Notes under the pieces: generated by a model
The model's input: the letters and a program-made list of their open reading frames with translations, nothing else
What the model was told of the DNA's origin: nothing
The model's database searches: none
Made by a program: the position numbers and the translations under genes
NCBI GenBank assembly: GCA_028868515.1
Contig: JAGWUI010000003.1
Location: 62,001-126,000, forward strand
Origin: Gammaproteobacteria bacterium
GTDB taxonomy: Bacteria; Pseudomonadota; Gammaproteobacteria; Pseudomonadales; Moraxellaceae
Direction: 5' to 3'
Length of the DNA: 64,000 nt
Part shown: positions 8,317 through 16,853 of the stretch, one piece after another
How the letters are laid out: the number at the start of each line of letters is the position of its first letter
Numbering within the stretch: the first letter of the stretch is position 1

Positions 8317-9098
8317 TAGCGTGGTTGCATCCGAATAGCACCATCAAGACGAATGGTTTCACCATTCATAAAGCTGTTTTCAACAATTTGTACAGCCAGT
8401 TTTGCGTACTCTTCTGGATGACCTAAACGCTTCGGAAATTGCGTCATTTCAATGAGTGGCAATTTCACGTTATCAGGTGAAGCATTCATCAGTGGTGTAT
8501 TAAAAATCCCTGGGGCGATGGTATTGACACGCACACCCATCACCGCCAAATCACGCGCTAATGGTAATGTCATTCCGACTACACCACCTTTCGACGCGGA
8601 ATACGCAACCTGACCAATCTGACCATCAAATGCAGCCACAGAAGCAGTATTGATAATGACACCACGCTCATAATCTTGATTATCTGGCGTATTGTGCTGC
8701 ATCGCTTCTGCCGCAAGACGTGTCACATTGAATGTACCAATGAGATTGATGGTAATCACTTTGGTAAATAATTCGAGTGAATGCGCGCCATTTTTACCCA
8801 CTGTACGGCTGGCTGAGCCAATACCTGCGCAGTTCACTGCGATATGCAAACCGCCAAAATCTTGTACAACTTGATCAATCGCGGTTTTGACAGAGACTTC
8901 ATCGCTGACATTGACGGTATAGGCACGCACTTTTGAACCTAACTCTTTCGCGACCAAATCCGCTTGTTCACGATTCAGATCAAAAATAGCAACACACGCC
9001 CCTTTTTCTGCTAATAGACGTACTGTCGCCAGTCCTAAACCCGATGCACCACCTGTCACCAACGCAACTTTTGGTTGTGATGAATTGTTGAAATCCAT
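8316..9098 (-). CDS. SDR-family dehydrogenase, 3-hydroxyacyl-CoA dehydrogenase type 2-like
   Basis: A 260-residue classical short-chain dehydrogenase. It shows the NAD-binding [13 protein letters not shown], an acidic residue after the second strand (IFDLNRE) that predicts NAD rather than NADP, NCAGIG, catalytic serine in [12 protein letters not shown], and YSASKGG with the catalytic Tyr and Lys. The layout closely resembles HSD10-type 3-hydroxy-2-methylbutyryl-CoA/3-hydroxyacyl-CoA dehydrogenases of branched-chain and fatty-acid breakdown. The ATG at 9098 (MDFNNSS) fits the family; a longer frame from 9212 has poor-quality sequence before it. It precedes the YaiI-family gene in a two-gene operon with a one-base overlap. 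The exact substrate is unproven. Confidence 0.9.
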   Translation of the reverse strand: MDFNNSSQPKVALVTGGASGLGLATVRLLAEKGACVAIFDLNREQADLVAKELGSKVRAYTVNVSDEVSVKTAIDQVVQDFGGLHIAVNCAGIGSASRTVGKNGAHSLELFTKVITINLIGTFNVTRLAAEAMQHNTPDNQDYERGVIINTASVAAFDGQIGQVAYSASKGGVVGMTLPLARDLAVMGVRVNTIAPGIFNTPLMNASPDNVKLPLIEMTQFPKRLGHPEEYAKLAVQIVENSFMNGETIRLDGAIRMQPR

Positions 9099-9360
9099 GA
9101 GGTATATCCCTATGTATAGTGTAGGAAAGTTAGAAGGTGAATAGCTTAGGCGATTTTCAAACCGTTTTGTCATCCTTGCGACGATATTTATTAGATACTT
9201 TACTCTAATCACACTAGACTAAACCGACAATGTTATTTACATTCAATGCAGTAGAGCTAGGTGCAAAGAAAATGGCAAAACTGTTCAAAAAAGCCACAAA
9301 GACTTACCGCACCAAATATTTTTATTTCAATCAGCAATCATATAATGGATACCCTATCGC

Positions 9361-10287
9361 ATGAAGCCTGAACTCCTTAAAGTAGACTGTGACATCCTTG
9401 GCGATCATGGTGTTCATTGGCAAATTCTCACTGACTCTATCAGTACCACTGTGCCTAAATGGTTAGAGCAATCTATTGATGATGCGGTGATGCCCCGCGG
9501 TCTTGATCATATTGATCACAACACTGATGACAACGCTGCACATTGGTTGATTGCTGGCCCAGAAGGCGTTGTACAAGTTGCTCAAATTTTAGATGTGACC
9601 AATGGTCGCCCTTCTGCACTACGCACCGCCTACCCACTCTTAAATAGTCAACGTGCGACAACAGTACAAGTCTCTCGCGTGCTGCATTGTGAGCATTCGC
9701 TGGAATCCGTTTTAACCTTAGAAACTGCGGATGGCTCAACGTTATATGCATTTGATGCACTTTATACAGTCAATCAGCATCATTACCATGCCAATGTAAA
9801 CTACAGCGCTTATCTTGGCGCGTTTGCCTATGAAATTGAGCATGTTGGTGCAGATGAAACTATCGTCGTCGATGACCCAGCCGCTGTTCGCCATCATCGC
9901 GCACTCAATGACATCTTGGCAAAAAACAACGGTGTCGCACCAAATAATCTACAAGAACAACTTGACGCATGGCAGCCTAAAACACCCGATGATGAGGCAC
10001 CTGTCACTTTAGATTTATCAAATATGGTCGCTTATCTATTTGGTGAAAACTTTGGACAAGAAGATGAAGCATGGTTTCAAGGCGAAGTCCTAGGCGCTCA
10101 GCCGCTACCATTCATGTCGGAGTCAGGACAGCTATTAGATGTTGTGATTCTCAGAGAACCTGATGCTGCACCTGTCGTCATTCAAATTGCTTACTTCCCG
10201 CGCGGTGAAGCAAAAGCAGTCAAAGTCGGCGAATTTATTCGTGGCAATATTTGGCTGCAAGCGGCGATTTATAACACTGCGCCGTGA
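9361..10287 (+). CDS. Uncharacterised conserved-looking protein
   Basis: A 308-residue, acidic, soluble protein with no signal peptide or membrane segment and no motif I can assign. The middle is rich in Ala, His and acidic residues (FDALYTVNQHHYHANVNYSA). A C-terminal region from about residue 225 has an SH3-like strand pattern (IQIAYFPRGEAKAVKVGEFI, then GNIWLQA). Codon use and lack of internal stops argue for a real gene. No clear ribosome site precedes the ATG. It is a single gene, followed by a REP-like repeat and a bidirectional terminator. Function unknown. Confidence 0.8.
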   Translation: MKPELLKVDCDILGDHGVHWQILTDSISTTVPKWLEQSIDDAVMPRGLDHIDHNTDDNAAHWLIAGPEGVVQVAQILDVTNGRPSALRTAYPLLNSQRATTVQVSRVLHCEHSLESVLTLETADGSTLYAFDALYTVNQHHYHANVNYSAYLGAFAYEIEHVGADETIVVDDPAAVRHHRALNDILAKNNGVAPNNLQEQLDAWQPKTPDDEAPVTLDLSNMVAYLFGENFGQEDEAWFQGEVLGAQPLPFMSESGQLLDVVILREPDAAPVVIQIAYFPRGEAKAVKVGEFIRGNIWLQAAIYNTAP

Positions 10288-10313
10288 AATAATGCTGTTG
10301 ATCGAAAGCGGCA

Positions 10314-10377
10314 TAGCTCATTGAGCGTAGTCAAAATGCGCGGCGATACGAAAACCACACTTCGACTACGCTCAATG
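10314..10377. repeat. REP-like palindromic repeat, copy 1
   Basis: CATTGAGCGTAGTCAAAATG (10319-10338) is the near-exact reverse complement of CTTCGACTACGCTCAATG (10360-10377), with a GCGGCGATACG-type loop. The unit TAGCTCATTGAGC...GTC-AA...GCGGCGA recurs near 41731 and, shortened, at 52297. It is intergenic and typical in form of REP elements. Confidence 0.75.
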
Positions 10378-10393
10378 TTCTTGTCTCTCTCAT

Positions 10394-10424
10394 AAAAAAA
10401 CCGCCTAAAGCAGGCGGTTTTTTT
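10394..10424. terminator. Bidirectional terminator
   Basis: CCGCCT (10401-10406) pairs with AGGCGG (10412-10417). It is flanked by seven A residues on one side and seven T residues on the other, so it can end both the gene at 9361 and the convergent SCP2-like gene. Confidence 0.88.
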
Positions 10425-10442
10425 GACTTAAAAACCTATCGA

Positions 10443-10829
10443 TTATTCAGTCACAGCAAGAACGCTTTTGAACAAGTCTTTTTGTTCTTGGCTTGGACGT
10501 GCAGTTTGCAACGCCATCAATTGAGTCATATCGCCTTGTACTTTGATTTTGCCAGACATAAATGCTTGCATTGCAGCAGACATATCAAATTCTAAAAATA
10601 CTTTACGCAATGTTTCTGCATCCAATTGCAATGTAGTTTTTGCGTTTGATGACAGACCTTTAACAATTTTTCCACCGTCTAATGCCATATCAACATTACC
10701 GTCAGCACCACCGCTAACATTCATGTTCAGCGCTAAATTAGCGAGTGTTGGTGGCAAATTCAAATCGCCAGCAGCTTGAGTCATTTTCTCGACGGTTTCA
10801 AACCAATCGTTTGTCAAAAAAACTGCCAT
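10443..10829 (-). CDS. SCP2 sterol-binding domain protein
   Basis: A 128-residue cytoplasmic protein. The pattern of a small alpha/beta fold with NVDMALDGGKIVKG, TTLQLDAETLRKVFLE and AFMSGKIKVQGDMTQLM is typical of stand-alone SCP2 domains, which bind lipids or fatty acyl-CoA in a hydrophobic tunnel. The -SGKIKVQGD- turn followed by a helix near the end is the most recognisable part. The ATG at 10829 is chosen because GAGGAA precedes it by six bases; a longer frame from 10859 would put that site inside the gene. Monocistronic. The ligand is not evident from context. Confidence 0.88.
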   Translation of the reverse strand: MAVFLTNDWFETVEKMTQAAGDLNLPPTLANLALNMNVSGGADGNVDMALDGGKIVKGLSSNAKTTLQLDAETLRKVFLEFDMSAAMQAFMSGKIKVQGDMTQLMALQTARPSQEQKDLFKSVLAVTE

Positions 10830-11094
10830 TTTGGATTCCTCGAATTGTGGATTAATCAATCCATTAAAAAAAATATTTCAGAAGCCGATTTTGTCATTCA
10901 CATTCACTGAAGAATATAAAAATAAAAACGCTCTCTATCATCACTTGGATGAGACATATCTTGTCCACACTCCAAAAGCACGTCACTTTATATCAAAAAC
11001 AAAAGTCAGGCGATATAGCATATCTGTTGTTTTTTCCAAATGATGATGGAATTTTTTGCTAGTAAAACGACATTTTTAGTGAGTGTCCGATGAA

Positions 11095-11853
11095 CTACTC
11101 ATTCCACCATGATGGTAAAACAAAGTGCTTGAGCGCTTGGCGATGTGATTTGAATGCTGGATCTACCGCATACATTTCCGCCCAAAAATATGGCGAGTGA
11201 TTAAATTCACGCGTATGGCATAACTCATGCAGTAACACATAATCTAATAATTCTGGAGGCAGCAAAATCAATGACGCATTTAGATTGATTTTGCCGAGTC
11301 GTGAACAACTGCCCCAGCGTGTTCTAGCATGTCGAACGGTACAGCCAGAATATTTAAACTGATGCTCCGCCGCAAGTTCAGCAAGACGAATGGGCAAATA
11401 AGACTGCGCTTTATTTTTGACCCACTTTCGAAGATGCTCGTTTTTATTGATCTCAGGAATACACAGTGTGTATTCGTATTCCTTTACCCGAGCATAGTCA
11501 CAAGAAACATCGATCTGCCATATGGCTTGATACACAGGAAGATGAAGTTGAGTATCGGATACAGGCTTGACCGCCAGATGCGGGTTTAGGGCTAACTCGG
11601 CATCACGTTGTAACTGTTGTAACTTGCGTTGCTGGAGTTTATGCCATTGCTCTTTGAGCCAAGCATTTGTTTCACGCAAGAAGCGATCTGTCGTTGCTTG
11701 AGAGGTTCGTGGCGGAATCGTCACCCAAACGCGATCAGCTTTTAAGGTTAGACGCAGTCGTTTGGCGCGGGGATTGACACGCCATTCAATTTCAGGAAGT
11801 GGCGTTTCTATAACAGAAGAATCAAGCAAAGGAAAATCAGTCTGACTATTCAT
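11095..11853 (-). CDS. YgjP-like M48 family metallopeptidase (DUF45)
   Basis: A 252-residue soluble protein with the zinc motif LLHELCHTREFNHSPYFW (two His in HELCH, a further conserved His after). The preceding conserved block TRWGSCSRLGKINLNASLILLPPELLDYV is diagnostic for the YgjP/DUF45 family. The N-terminal half contains the usual RRAKRLRLT-like stretch and a basic coiled region (HKLQQRKLQQLQ). The family is related to SprT and WLM peptidases; substrates are unknown. The ATG at 11853 is 45 bases downstream of nothing else on this strand, so it follows rpiA and may be co-transcribed with it in the opposite order, rpiA being upstream at 11899-12579. Confidence 0.9.
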   Translation of the reverse strand: MNSQTDFPLLDSSVIETPLPEIEWRVNPRAKRLRLTLKADRVWVTIPPRTSQATTDRFLRETNAWLKEQWHKLQQRKLQQLQRDAELALNPHLAVKPVSDTQLHLPVYQAIWQIDVSCDYARVKEYEYTLCIPEINKNEHLRKWVKNKAQSYLPIRLAELAAEHQFKYSGCTVRHARTRWGSCSRLGKINLNASLILLPPELLDYVLLHELCHTREFNHSPYFWAEMYAVDPAFKSHRQALKHFVLPSWWNE

Positions 11854-11898
11854 GACTGAAAATTCCGTTGCTTGATTTGCATAGGCTGAATTTACAAA

Positions 11899-12579
11899 TT
11901 AAAGCTGGCGCGTGACTTCACGCACACCATTAGGTCCAGCGAGTAATGCTAAATCAGCACCTTGGCGCGCAAACAGACCATTACACACGACACCTGCAAT
12001 GTTATTCAGCTCTTGTTCAAGTGCAATCGCGTCTAGAATATTTAAATTATGGGTATCGAGAATCAGATTACCATTATCCGTCACAAAACCTTGACGATAT
12101 GCAGGAGAACCTCCCAATGAAACCAGCTTACGACCAACTGCTGATCGTGCCATAGGAATCACTTCTATCGGCAATGGAAATGCACGTCCTAATTGTTCAA
12201 CCCATTTTGATTCATCAGCAATACAGATAAAACGCTTAGCAACAGATGCGACGATCTTTTCACGCGTGAGTGCACCGCCACCGCCTTTAATCATGTGTAA
12301 GTGACGATCAATTTCATCCGCACCATCAATATAAATATCCAAGCTGCTGACTTGATTCAATTCAACAACTTCGATGCCGACAGCTTTTAAACGATCTTCG
12401 GTAGCTTTAGAACTGGCAACCGCACCCGCCAGTTTGAGCTGCGGTAATAAATCAATCAAAAAGTTGACAGTACTTCCCGTGCCCACACCGATCACACCAC
12501 CTTTCGGGATATGCGCCAATGCAGCTTGGGCAACTGCTTTTTTTAATTGATCTTGATTACTCACAACAGCCATACGCAT
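11899..12579 (-). CDS. rpiA: Ribose-5-phosphate isomerase A
   Basis: RpiA interconverts ribose 5-phosphate and ribulose 5-phosphate in the non-oxidative pentose phosphate pathway. The 226-residue protein shows the phosphate-binding [10 protein letters not shown], the substrate loop [20 protein letters not shown] with catalytic acid residues, [12 protein letters not shown] with the catalytic lysine region, and the C-terminal [17 protein letters not shown]. Length is standard. Two ATGs lie close together (MRMAV); neither has a strong ribosome site. The YgjP-like gene follows on the same strand 45 bases downstream. The 300 bases upstream hold a MITE-like element that could influence its promoter. 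Confidence 0.96.
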   Translation of the reverse strand: MRMAVVSNQDQLKKAVAQAALAHIPKGGVIGVGTGSTVNFLIDLLPQLKLAGAVASSKATEDRLKAVGIEVVELNQVSSLDIYIDGADEIDRHLHMIKGGGGALTREKIVASVAKRFICIADESKWVEQLGRAFPLPIEVIPMARSAVGRKLVSLGGSPAYRQGFVTDNGNLILDTHNLNILDAIALEQELNNIAGVVCNGLFARQGADLALLAGPNGVREVTRQL

Positions 12580-12606
12580 ACACTCGCAAAAATACTAAAG
12601 GATATT

Positions 12607-12810
12607 AGGGCGTATTGAAGTTTGATCCCACAGCCATTTGTGCATAAACAACTCAATTTGTGACGTTGTTTTTGCATAAAAAATGGCAAAATTGGTCTTA
12701 TCCTGCGTTAATCCGCTTGCCAATATACCGATATTGTCTGCACGGATTGCCTTGTCTAAGTCCAATTTTGCTCATTTTTCATCGCAAAGATCAAACCTCA
12801 ATACGCCCTA
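12607..12810. mobile_element. MITE-like long imperfect palindrome (204 bp)
   Basis: The ends are 22-base terminal inverted repeats, TAGGGCGTATTGAAGTTTGATC (12607-12628) and its reverse complement (12789-12810), with one mismatch. The palindrome continues inward: GCAAAATTGG with CTTA on both arms and an AATCCG block, meeting at CAATATACCGATATTG near 12720-12737. The left arm carries about 40 extra bases. No coding capacity is present. TA at both outer ends would fit a TA target duplication. A solitary copy of the end lies at 26914. It fills the gap between rpiA and the response regulator. Confidence 0.75.
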
Positions 12811-12887
12811 CAATAAATTCGCGCTAGTTTATCGTACTTACCCACTCCAAGCGTAGCAGTTTGTTCAGCAATCTCAATCCAAAACCA

Positions 12888-13850
12888 TTAAATTTTTGCA
12901 GGCAAATTACGATTCACTCGAGCACGTAATTGCGCTAAAAATTCAGAGACTTTACTGGTTTCAGCTTTTTGAGTCGGATCAACAGGTGCTTCAACAACTT
13001 GAGTTTGCAAACGCTCAGGTTGCGCCTTCAGTGTACGATGACGTGCAATTGAAGACTCAATGCTTCGACCTAACAAACCTTTACGGACAGGTTTAGGCAA
13101 ATAGCGAAACACTTGCGCCTGATTAATCAGCTCAACCAATCGAGACGTATCTTTAAAATTCGTTAAAATAATCGTTAACAGCTCTGGATGTTCTTGCTTC
13201 AATGTTTTAATCATCGAGCTCAAATCAACATCGCCCAAGCTCAGTTCAGTCACCATAATCGCGATAGATTGGCTGGTCAGGATATTCAGTGCTGATCCGA
13301 CATCCTGACTCCAGAACACTTCGTGTGACGCACCTAATATGTCTTTAACAACAAGATAAGTATCTTCATCACGATCCAGAACTAAACATGCAAGACGTTT
13401 ATTAACGATAATTTCTGGTTCAACCACAGATGAAGGTACAGTGTTTACCAGAGGTTTTGGCAACAAAGCTCCCAGAGTTCCCGCAATATCTGCCGCTTGA
13501 GCAATAGTGTCACGTAACTCTTTTGGCCCCCAAGGTTTATTGATATAACGGAAGATTTCTCCATCATTCAAAGCATCCAATGCAGCATCCGCATCAGAAT
13601 AACCCGTTAATAAAATTCGAATGGTATCTGGTGCAATATCACGAGCCTGACGGAGCAGTTCTGTACCCGTCATAATCGGCATACGTTGATCAGAAATAAT
13701 CACATGGATTTTTTCTTGGCGCAAAATCTTCAGTGCTTCATTGCCATCACTGGTCGCAAAAATTTGATATTGCGTGCGTAACAACATACTTAGTGAACGT
13801 AAAATTCGTTCTTCATCGTCTACCAATAAAATCTTCGGCTTATCACTCAT
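12888..13850 (-). CDS. Response regulator with two receiver domains
   Basis: A 320-residue protein. The first receiver (about 6-120) is complete: DD pair in LLVDDEERIL, phospho-acceptor aspartate 54 in IISDQRMPIMTG, Thr in ILLTGYSD, and Lys in YINKPWG. This form, with RQ/DQRMP and NKPW, is typical of RpfG-like regulators. The second (about 155-275) begins LACLVLDRDEDTY and keeps FRYLPKPVRKG, but has MVTELSLGD where the acceptor segment should be, so phosphorylation there is doubtful. There is no HD-GYP, GGDEF or DNA-binding output; the tail is basic (FLAQLRARVNRNLP). GGAG lies seven bases before the second of two ATGs, used here. It follows the histidine kinase gene by about 55 bases and surely works with it. 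Confidence 0.9.
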   Translation of the reverse strand: MSDKPKILLVDDEERILRSLSMLLRTQYQIFATSDGNEALKILRQEKIHVIISDQRMPIMTGTELLRQARDIAPDTIRILLTGYSDADAALDALNDGEIFRYINKPWGPKELRDTIAQAADIAGTLGALLPKPLVNTVPSSVVEPEIIVNKRLACLVLDRDEDTYLVVKDILGASHEVFWSQDVGSALNILTSQSIAIMVTELSLGDVDLSSMIKTLKQEHPELLTIILTNFKDTSRLVELINQAQVFRYLPKPVRKGLLGRSIESSIARHRTLKAQPERLQTQVVEAPVDPTQKAETSKVSEFLAQLRARVNRNLPAKI

Positions 13851-13908
13851 CATCTTTCTCCTGTCCAGCCTCCGCCCACAAACTTCCGCAAATTTGGCTG
13901 GTTGAATG

Positions 13909-15228
13909 TTATGCTTCGGCTAAAACAGCTTGTGTTGGTTGTACGGCTTGGCGCTGACGCGGTAATGAAATACCAAATCGTGTTCCACGCCCCACTTCCG
14001 ATGCAACACGAATACGACCACCATGTTGCTCAATGATTTGGAATGAAATAGATAATCCTAAACCTGTTCCTTCTCCAACAGGTTTAGTCGTAAAGAATGG
14101 ATCAAAAATCTTAGCAACCACTTCAGGCGGCATACCTTTGCCCGAGTCTTGTACAGAGATATAAACATTGGTTTCATCTGCCCAAGTCTTCACCAAAATC
14201 TTCCCTTCACCTTCAATCGCTTGAGAAGCATTGGTGAATAGATTCAATAGCACTTGATTAATCTGTGAAGGCGCGCAAGCAATCTTTGGAATATTGCCAA
14301 GCTGCTTGATCACCTCAATTCGATTTTTTAGCGTGTTTTTAGCAATCAATAATGACGAATTTACACATTCATTAATTGACACACTATCGGTCATCGCTTG
14401 ATCTAGACGACTAAAGTTTTTCAGACCAACCACGAGCTCATTAATCTGTTCCAAACCATATACGGTGTCATTAAACATGGCTGAAATATCATCAAACAAC
14501 AGATCAGGTTGAATCTCATTTTGTAGATCATCCAGTTCCGCCAACTTCTCAGCAATCGCGACATCATTGCTATCAGGCGACAAGATCACATCAATCAACT
14601 CACGATGCGATGAATGCATTTGATGCAGTTGGGTCATGAACTCTTGCACAATTTCAACGTTGTTTTTGACATAGCCCAGTGGCGTATTAATTTCATGCGC
14701 AACGCCTGCCACCATTTGCCCAAGCGATGCCATTTTCTCGGATTGCACCAACTGTGCTTGTGATGATTTCAACTCACGGTACGCGTTTGACAACTCACGC
14801 GTATTTTTAGCTACTTGTTCTTCCATCGCACTGAGCAGCGCGATCACTGACCCCAAGCCCAGATATTGTCCATTTTCCGTAATCACAAAATCTTCTGATA
14901 GCGGCGAACGAATTTTGGCAGAAACATAATTAGCAGCTTCTGCAACAGGCGTATTTACATCCACTGACAAAAAACTGCGCGCCATAAAGTTTGCAACAGG
15001 TTTACGACCAAACAACTCACGACCAAAATTTTTCATAAAAATGCCGTGAAGCTGGTGACGCGTAATCACACCAACAGGGAAACCCTCATGAACGATTGGA
15101 ACTGACAAAATGGCTTCATACTCTGGCAACAACAATTGTGCAGCGATTTCATTGACCGAATCTGTCGGTGCAAATGCAGGAATATGAAGTGCTAAGGAAT
15201 AAATATCCGTAGTTGAATTTTCTTTCAT
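13909..15228 (-). CDS. CBS-domain sensor histidine kinase
   Basis: A 439-residue kinase without membrane segments, so a cytoplasmic signal is likely. Residues about 15-135 resemble a CBS pair (SVPIVHEGFPVGVITRHQL; ITENGQYLGLGSVIALL). A coiled coil (about 136-165) leads to the HisKA box MVAGVAHEINTPLGYVKNN with His178, an insert of about 70 acidic residues, then HATPase motifs INQVLLNLFTNASQAIEGEG, DSGKGMPPE, FDPFFTTKP and GTGLGLSIS. CBS domains often bind adenosyl nucleotides. The ATG at 15228 is chosen as the family-like start; another at 15270 would add 14 residues. It is the first gene of an operon with the response regulator. Confidence 0.92.
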   Translation of the reverse strand: MKENSTTDIYSLALHIPAFAPTDSVNEIAAQLLLPEYEAILSVPIVHEGFPVGVITRHQLHGIFMKNFGRELFGRKPVANFMARSFLSVDVNTPVAEAANYVSAKIRSPLSEDFVITENGQYLGLGSVIALLSAMEEQVAKNTRELSNAYRELKSSQAQLVQSEKMASLGQMVAGVAHEINTPLGYVKNNVEIVQEFMTQLHQMHSSHRELIDVILSPDSNDVAIAEKLAELDDLQNEIQPDLLFDDISAMFNDTVYGLEQINELVVGLKNFSRLDQAMTDSVSINECVNSSLLIAKNTLKNRIEVIKQLGNIPKIACAPSQINQVLLNLFTNASQAIEGEGKILVKTWADETNVYISVQDSGKGMPPEVVAKIFDPFFTTKPVGEGTGLGLSISFQIIEQHGGRIRVASEVGRGTRFGISLPRQRQAVQPTQAVLAEA

Positions 15229-15693
15229 GATACTCACATTCAATTTTGCCAAAATATATTGACCATTCACCAGATCGTTATAAAGTCACGATATTTGCTA
15301 GTGAAAGTTCTGTCGTCTATGTCTCAGTTCCACATCTAAATTGGATAAGCCTGAAAACAACGAATGAATGCGAATAATCATGAATAAATAGCATTACTCA
15401 TAAAAATTCGAATTATTTGATTATTTAAAGGTTATAAATGTGGGAAAGTCGGAGAACTACATAGGACTTTAAGGATAATCACAAAAGATGACAAATTTGT
15501 GAAAAAAATGAAAAAATAATGATCAATTTTCCAAACAGAAACAAATGCTTATTTATTATTCAATTATAGTAATGAACCATCGCGATATGATTCAAATATG
15601 AGTTTTATCATCATAAAAAGTCAACTAATCGTTCAGCCTAAGCATAAAGCTAGGCCAAACAAAAAGCTGTCGATTACACCATAAAACAGTTAT
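15229..15693. other. Long AT-rich intergenic region
   Basis: About 460 bases between the kinase start and the hemE stop, both on the minus strand. It must hold the kinase promoter. I see no ORF, no convincing terminator for hemE (only an imperfect GCCTAAGC/GCTAGGC stem near 15637-15656 without a T-run), no tRNA and no repeat shared with other parts of the window. Confidence 0.6.
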
Positions 15694-16791
15694 TTAAAAA
15701 TAAGGCTGACTAAGCTCATGCACCGCATCAACAAACACACCTGCATGAGTCGGATCAACCCATTGAGTAATGCCGTGTCCAAGGTTGGCGACATAGCCTG
15801 TCTGACTAGCATCGGTTCTGTATACATCTGCAAGCATTGCCGCCACAGATTTACGAATTTGCTCAGGTGAACCATATAAGGTGCTCGGATCAAGATTACC
15901 CTGTAAGGCAAATCGCCCTGAAGCAAGATGACGCGCATCTGCGAGTGATGTCGTCCAATCTAGCCCTAGAGCATCTGCACCGCTATCGGCCATTTGCGGA
16001 ATCCACTGACCGCCACCTTTCGTGAATACGATGACTGGCACGCGCCGACCATCATGTTCACGAATCAACCCTGAAACAATTTTAGTCATATACGCAAGTG
16101 AAAACTCAGCATACTCGCGATGTGCGAGGGCGCCACCCCAACTATCAAAAATCTGCACAACTTGCGCACCAGCAACAATCTGCGCATTTAAATAATCAGT
16201 CACTGCGACTGCAAGTTTGTCCAACAGAGCATGCAACAACTCAGGTGAACGATAGAGCATTTCTTTGGTATGGCGGAATTCACGCGAACTGCCACCTTCA
16301 ACCATATACGTTGCAAGCGTCCAAGGACTACCAGAGAAACCAATCAGCGGTACGCTGCCGCCCAACGCAGAGCGAATCGTACTCACCGCACGCATCACAT
16401 AATCGAGTGAATCATTCGGATCAATTTTTGGTAATACTGCAATCTCAGATTCAGTACGCACCGTTTTTTGGAACTTCGGGCCCTCTCCTTCTTCAAAATA
16501 CAAACCTAAGCCCATCGCATCAGGCACAGTGAGAATATCACTGAACAAAATCGCAGCATCTAAAGCAAAACGACGCAAAGGCTGCAAAGTGACTTCACAC
16601 GCTAAATCTGTATTTTTACACAGTGACAAAAAATCACCAGCTTGACTACGTGTCGCCTTATACTCAGGCAAATAACGCCCCGCCTGCCGCATCATCCATA
16701 CAGGAGTTGTATCGACAGGTTGACGTAATAACGCACGAATAAAACGATCATTCTTCAGTTCAGGTTTAGACTGTGAATTTAAATCACTCAT
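15694..16791 (-). CDS. hemE: Uroporphyrinogen decarboxylase
   Basis: HemE removes four carboxyl groups from uroporphyrinogen III to give coproporphyrinogen III in haem synthesis, in the cytoplasm. The 365-residue TIM-barrel protein has the signature [15 protein letters not shown] with catalytic Arg residues, [16 protein letters not shown] containing the catalytic Asp, [17 protein letters not shown], and the C-terminal [13 protein letters not shown] and [12 protein letters not shown]. The ATG at 16789-16791 fits the family. It lies 62 bases downstream of the glycosyltransferase gene on the same strand, but no functional link is evident. Confidence 0.97.
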   Translation of the reverse strand: MSDLNSQSKPELKNDRFIRALLRQPVDTTPVWMMRQAGRYLPEYKATRSQAGDFLSLCKNTDLACEVTLQPLRRFALDAAILFSDILTVPDAMGLGLYFEEGEGPKFQKTVRTESEIAVLPKIDPNDSLDYVMRAVSTIRSALGGSVPLIGFSGSPWTLATYMVEGGSSREFRHTKEMLYRSPELLHALLDKLAVAVTDYLNAQIVAGAQVVQIFDSWGGALAHREYAEFSLAYMTKIVSGLIREHDGRRVPVIVFTKGGGQWIPQMADSGADALGLDWTTSLADARHLASGRFALQGNLDPSTLYGSPEQIRKSVAAMLADVYRTDASQTGYVANLGHGITQWVDPTHAGVFVDAVHELSQPYF

Positions 16792-16853
16792 GATTAAGCT
16801 CGACTATCATCTTCTTCAAAAATTAACTATAAAACTTTCTACCCTTCATCCTA

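Noticed and set aside
8316-9212. Longer N-terminus of the SDR dehydrogenase (298 residues)
   Set aside because: The extra 38 residues precede the Rossmann start and do not look like a transit or signal sequence; ATG 9098 gives the normal family length.
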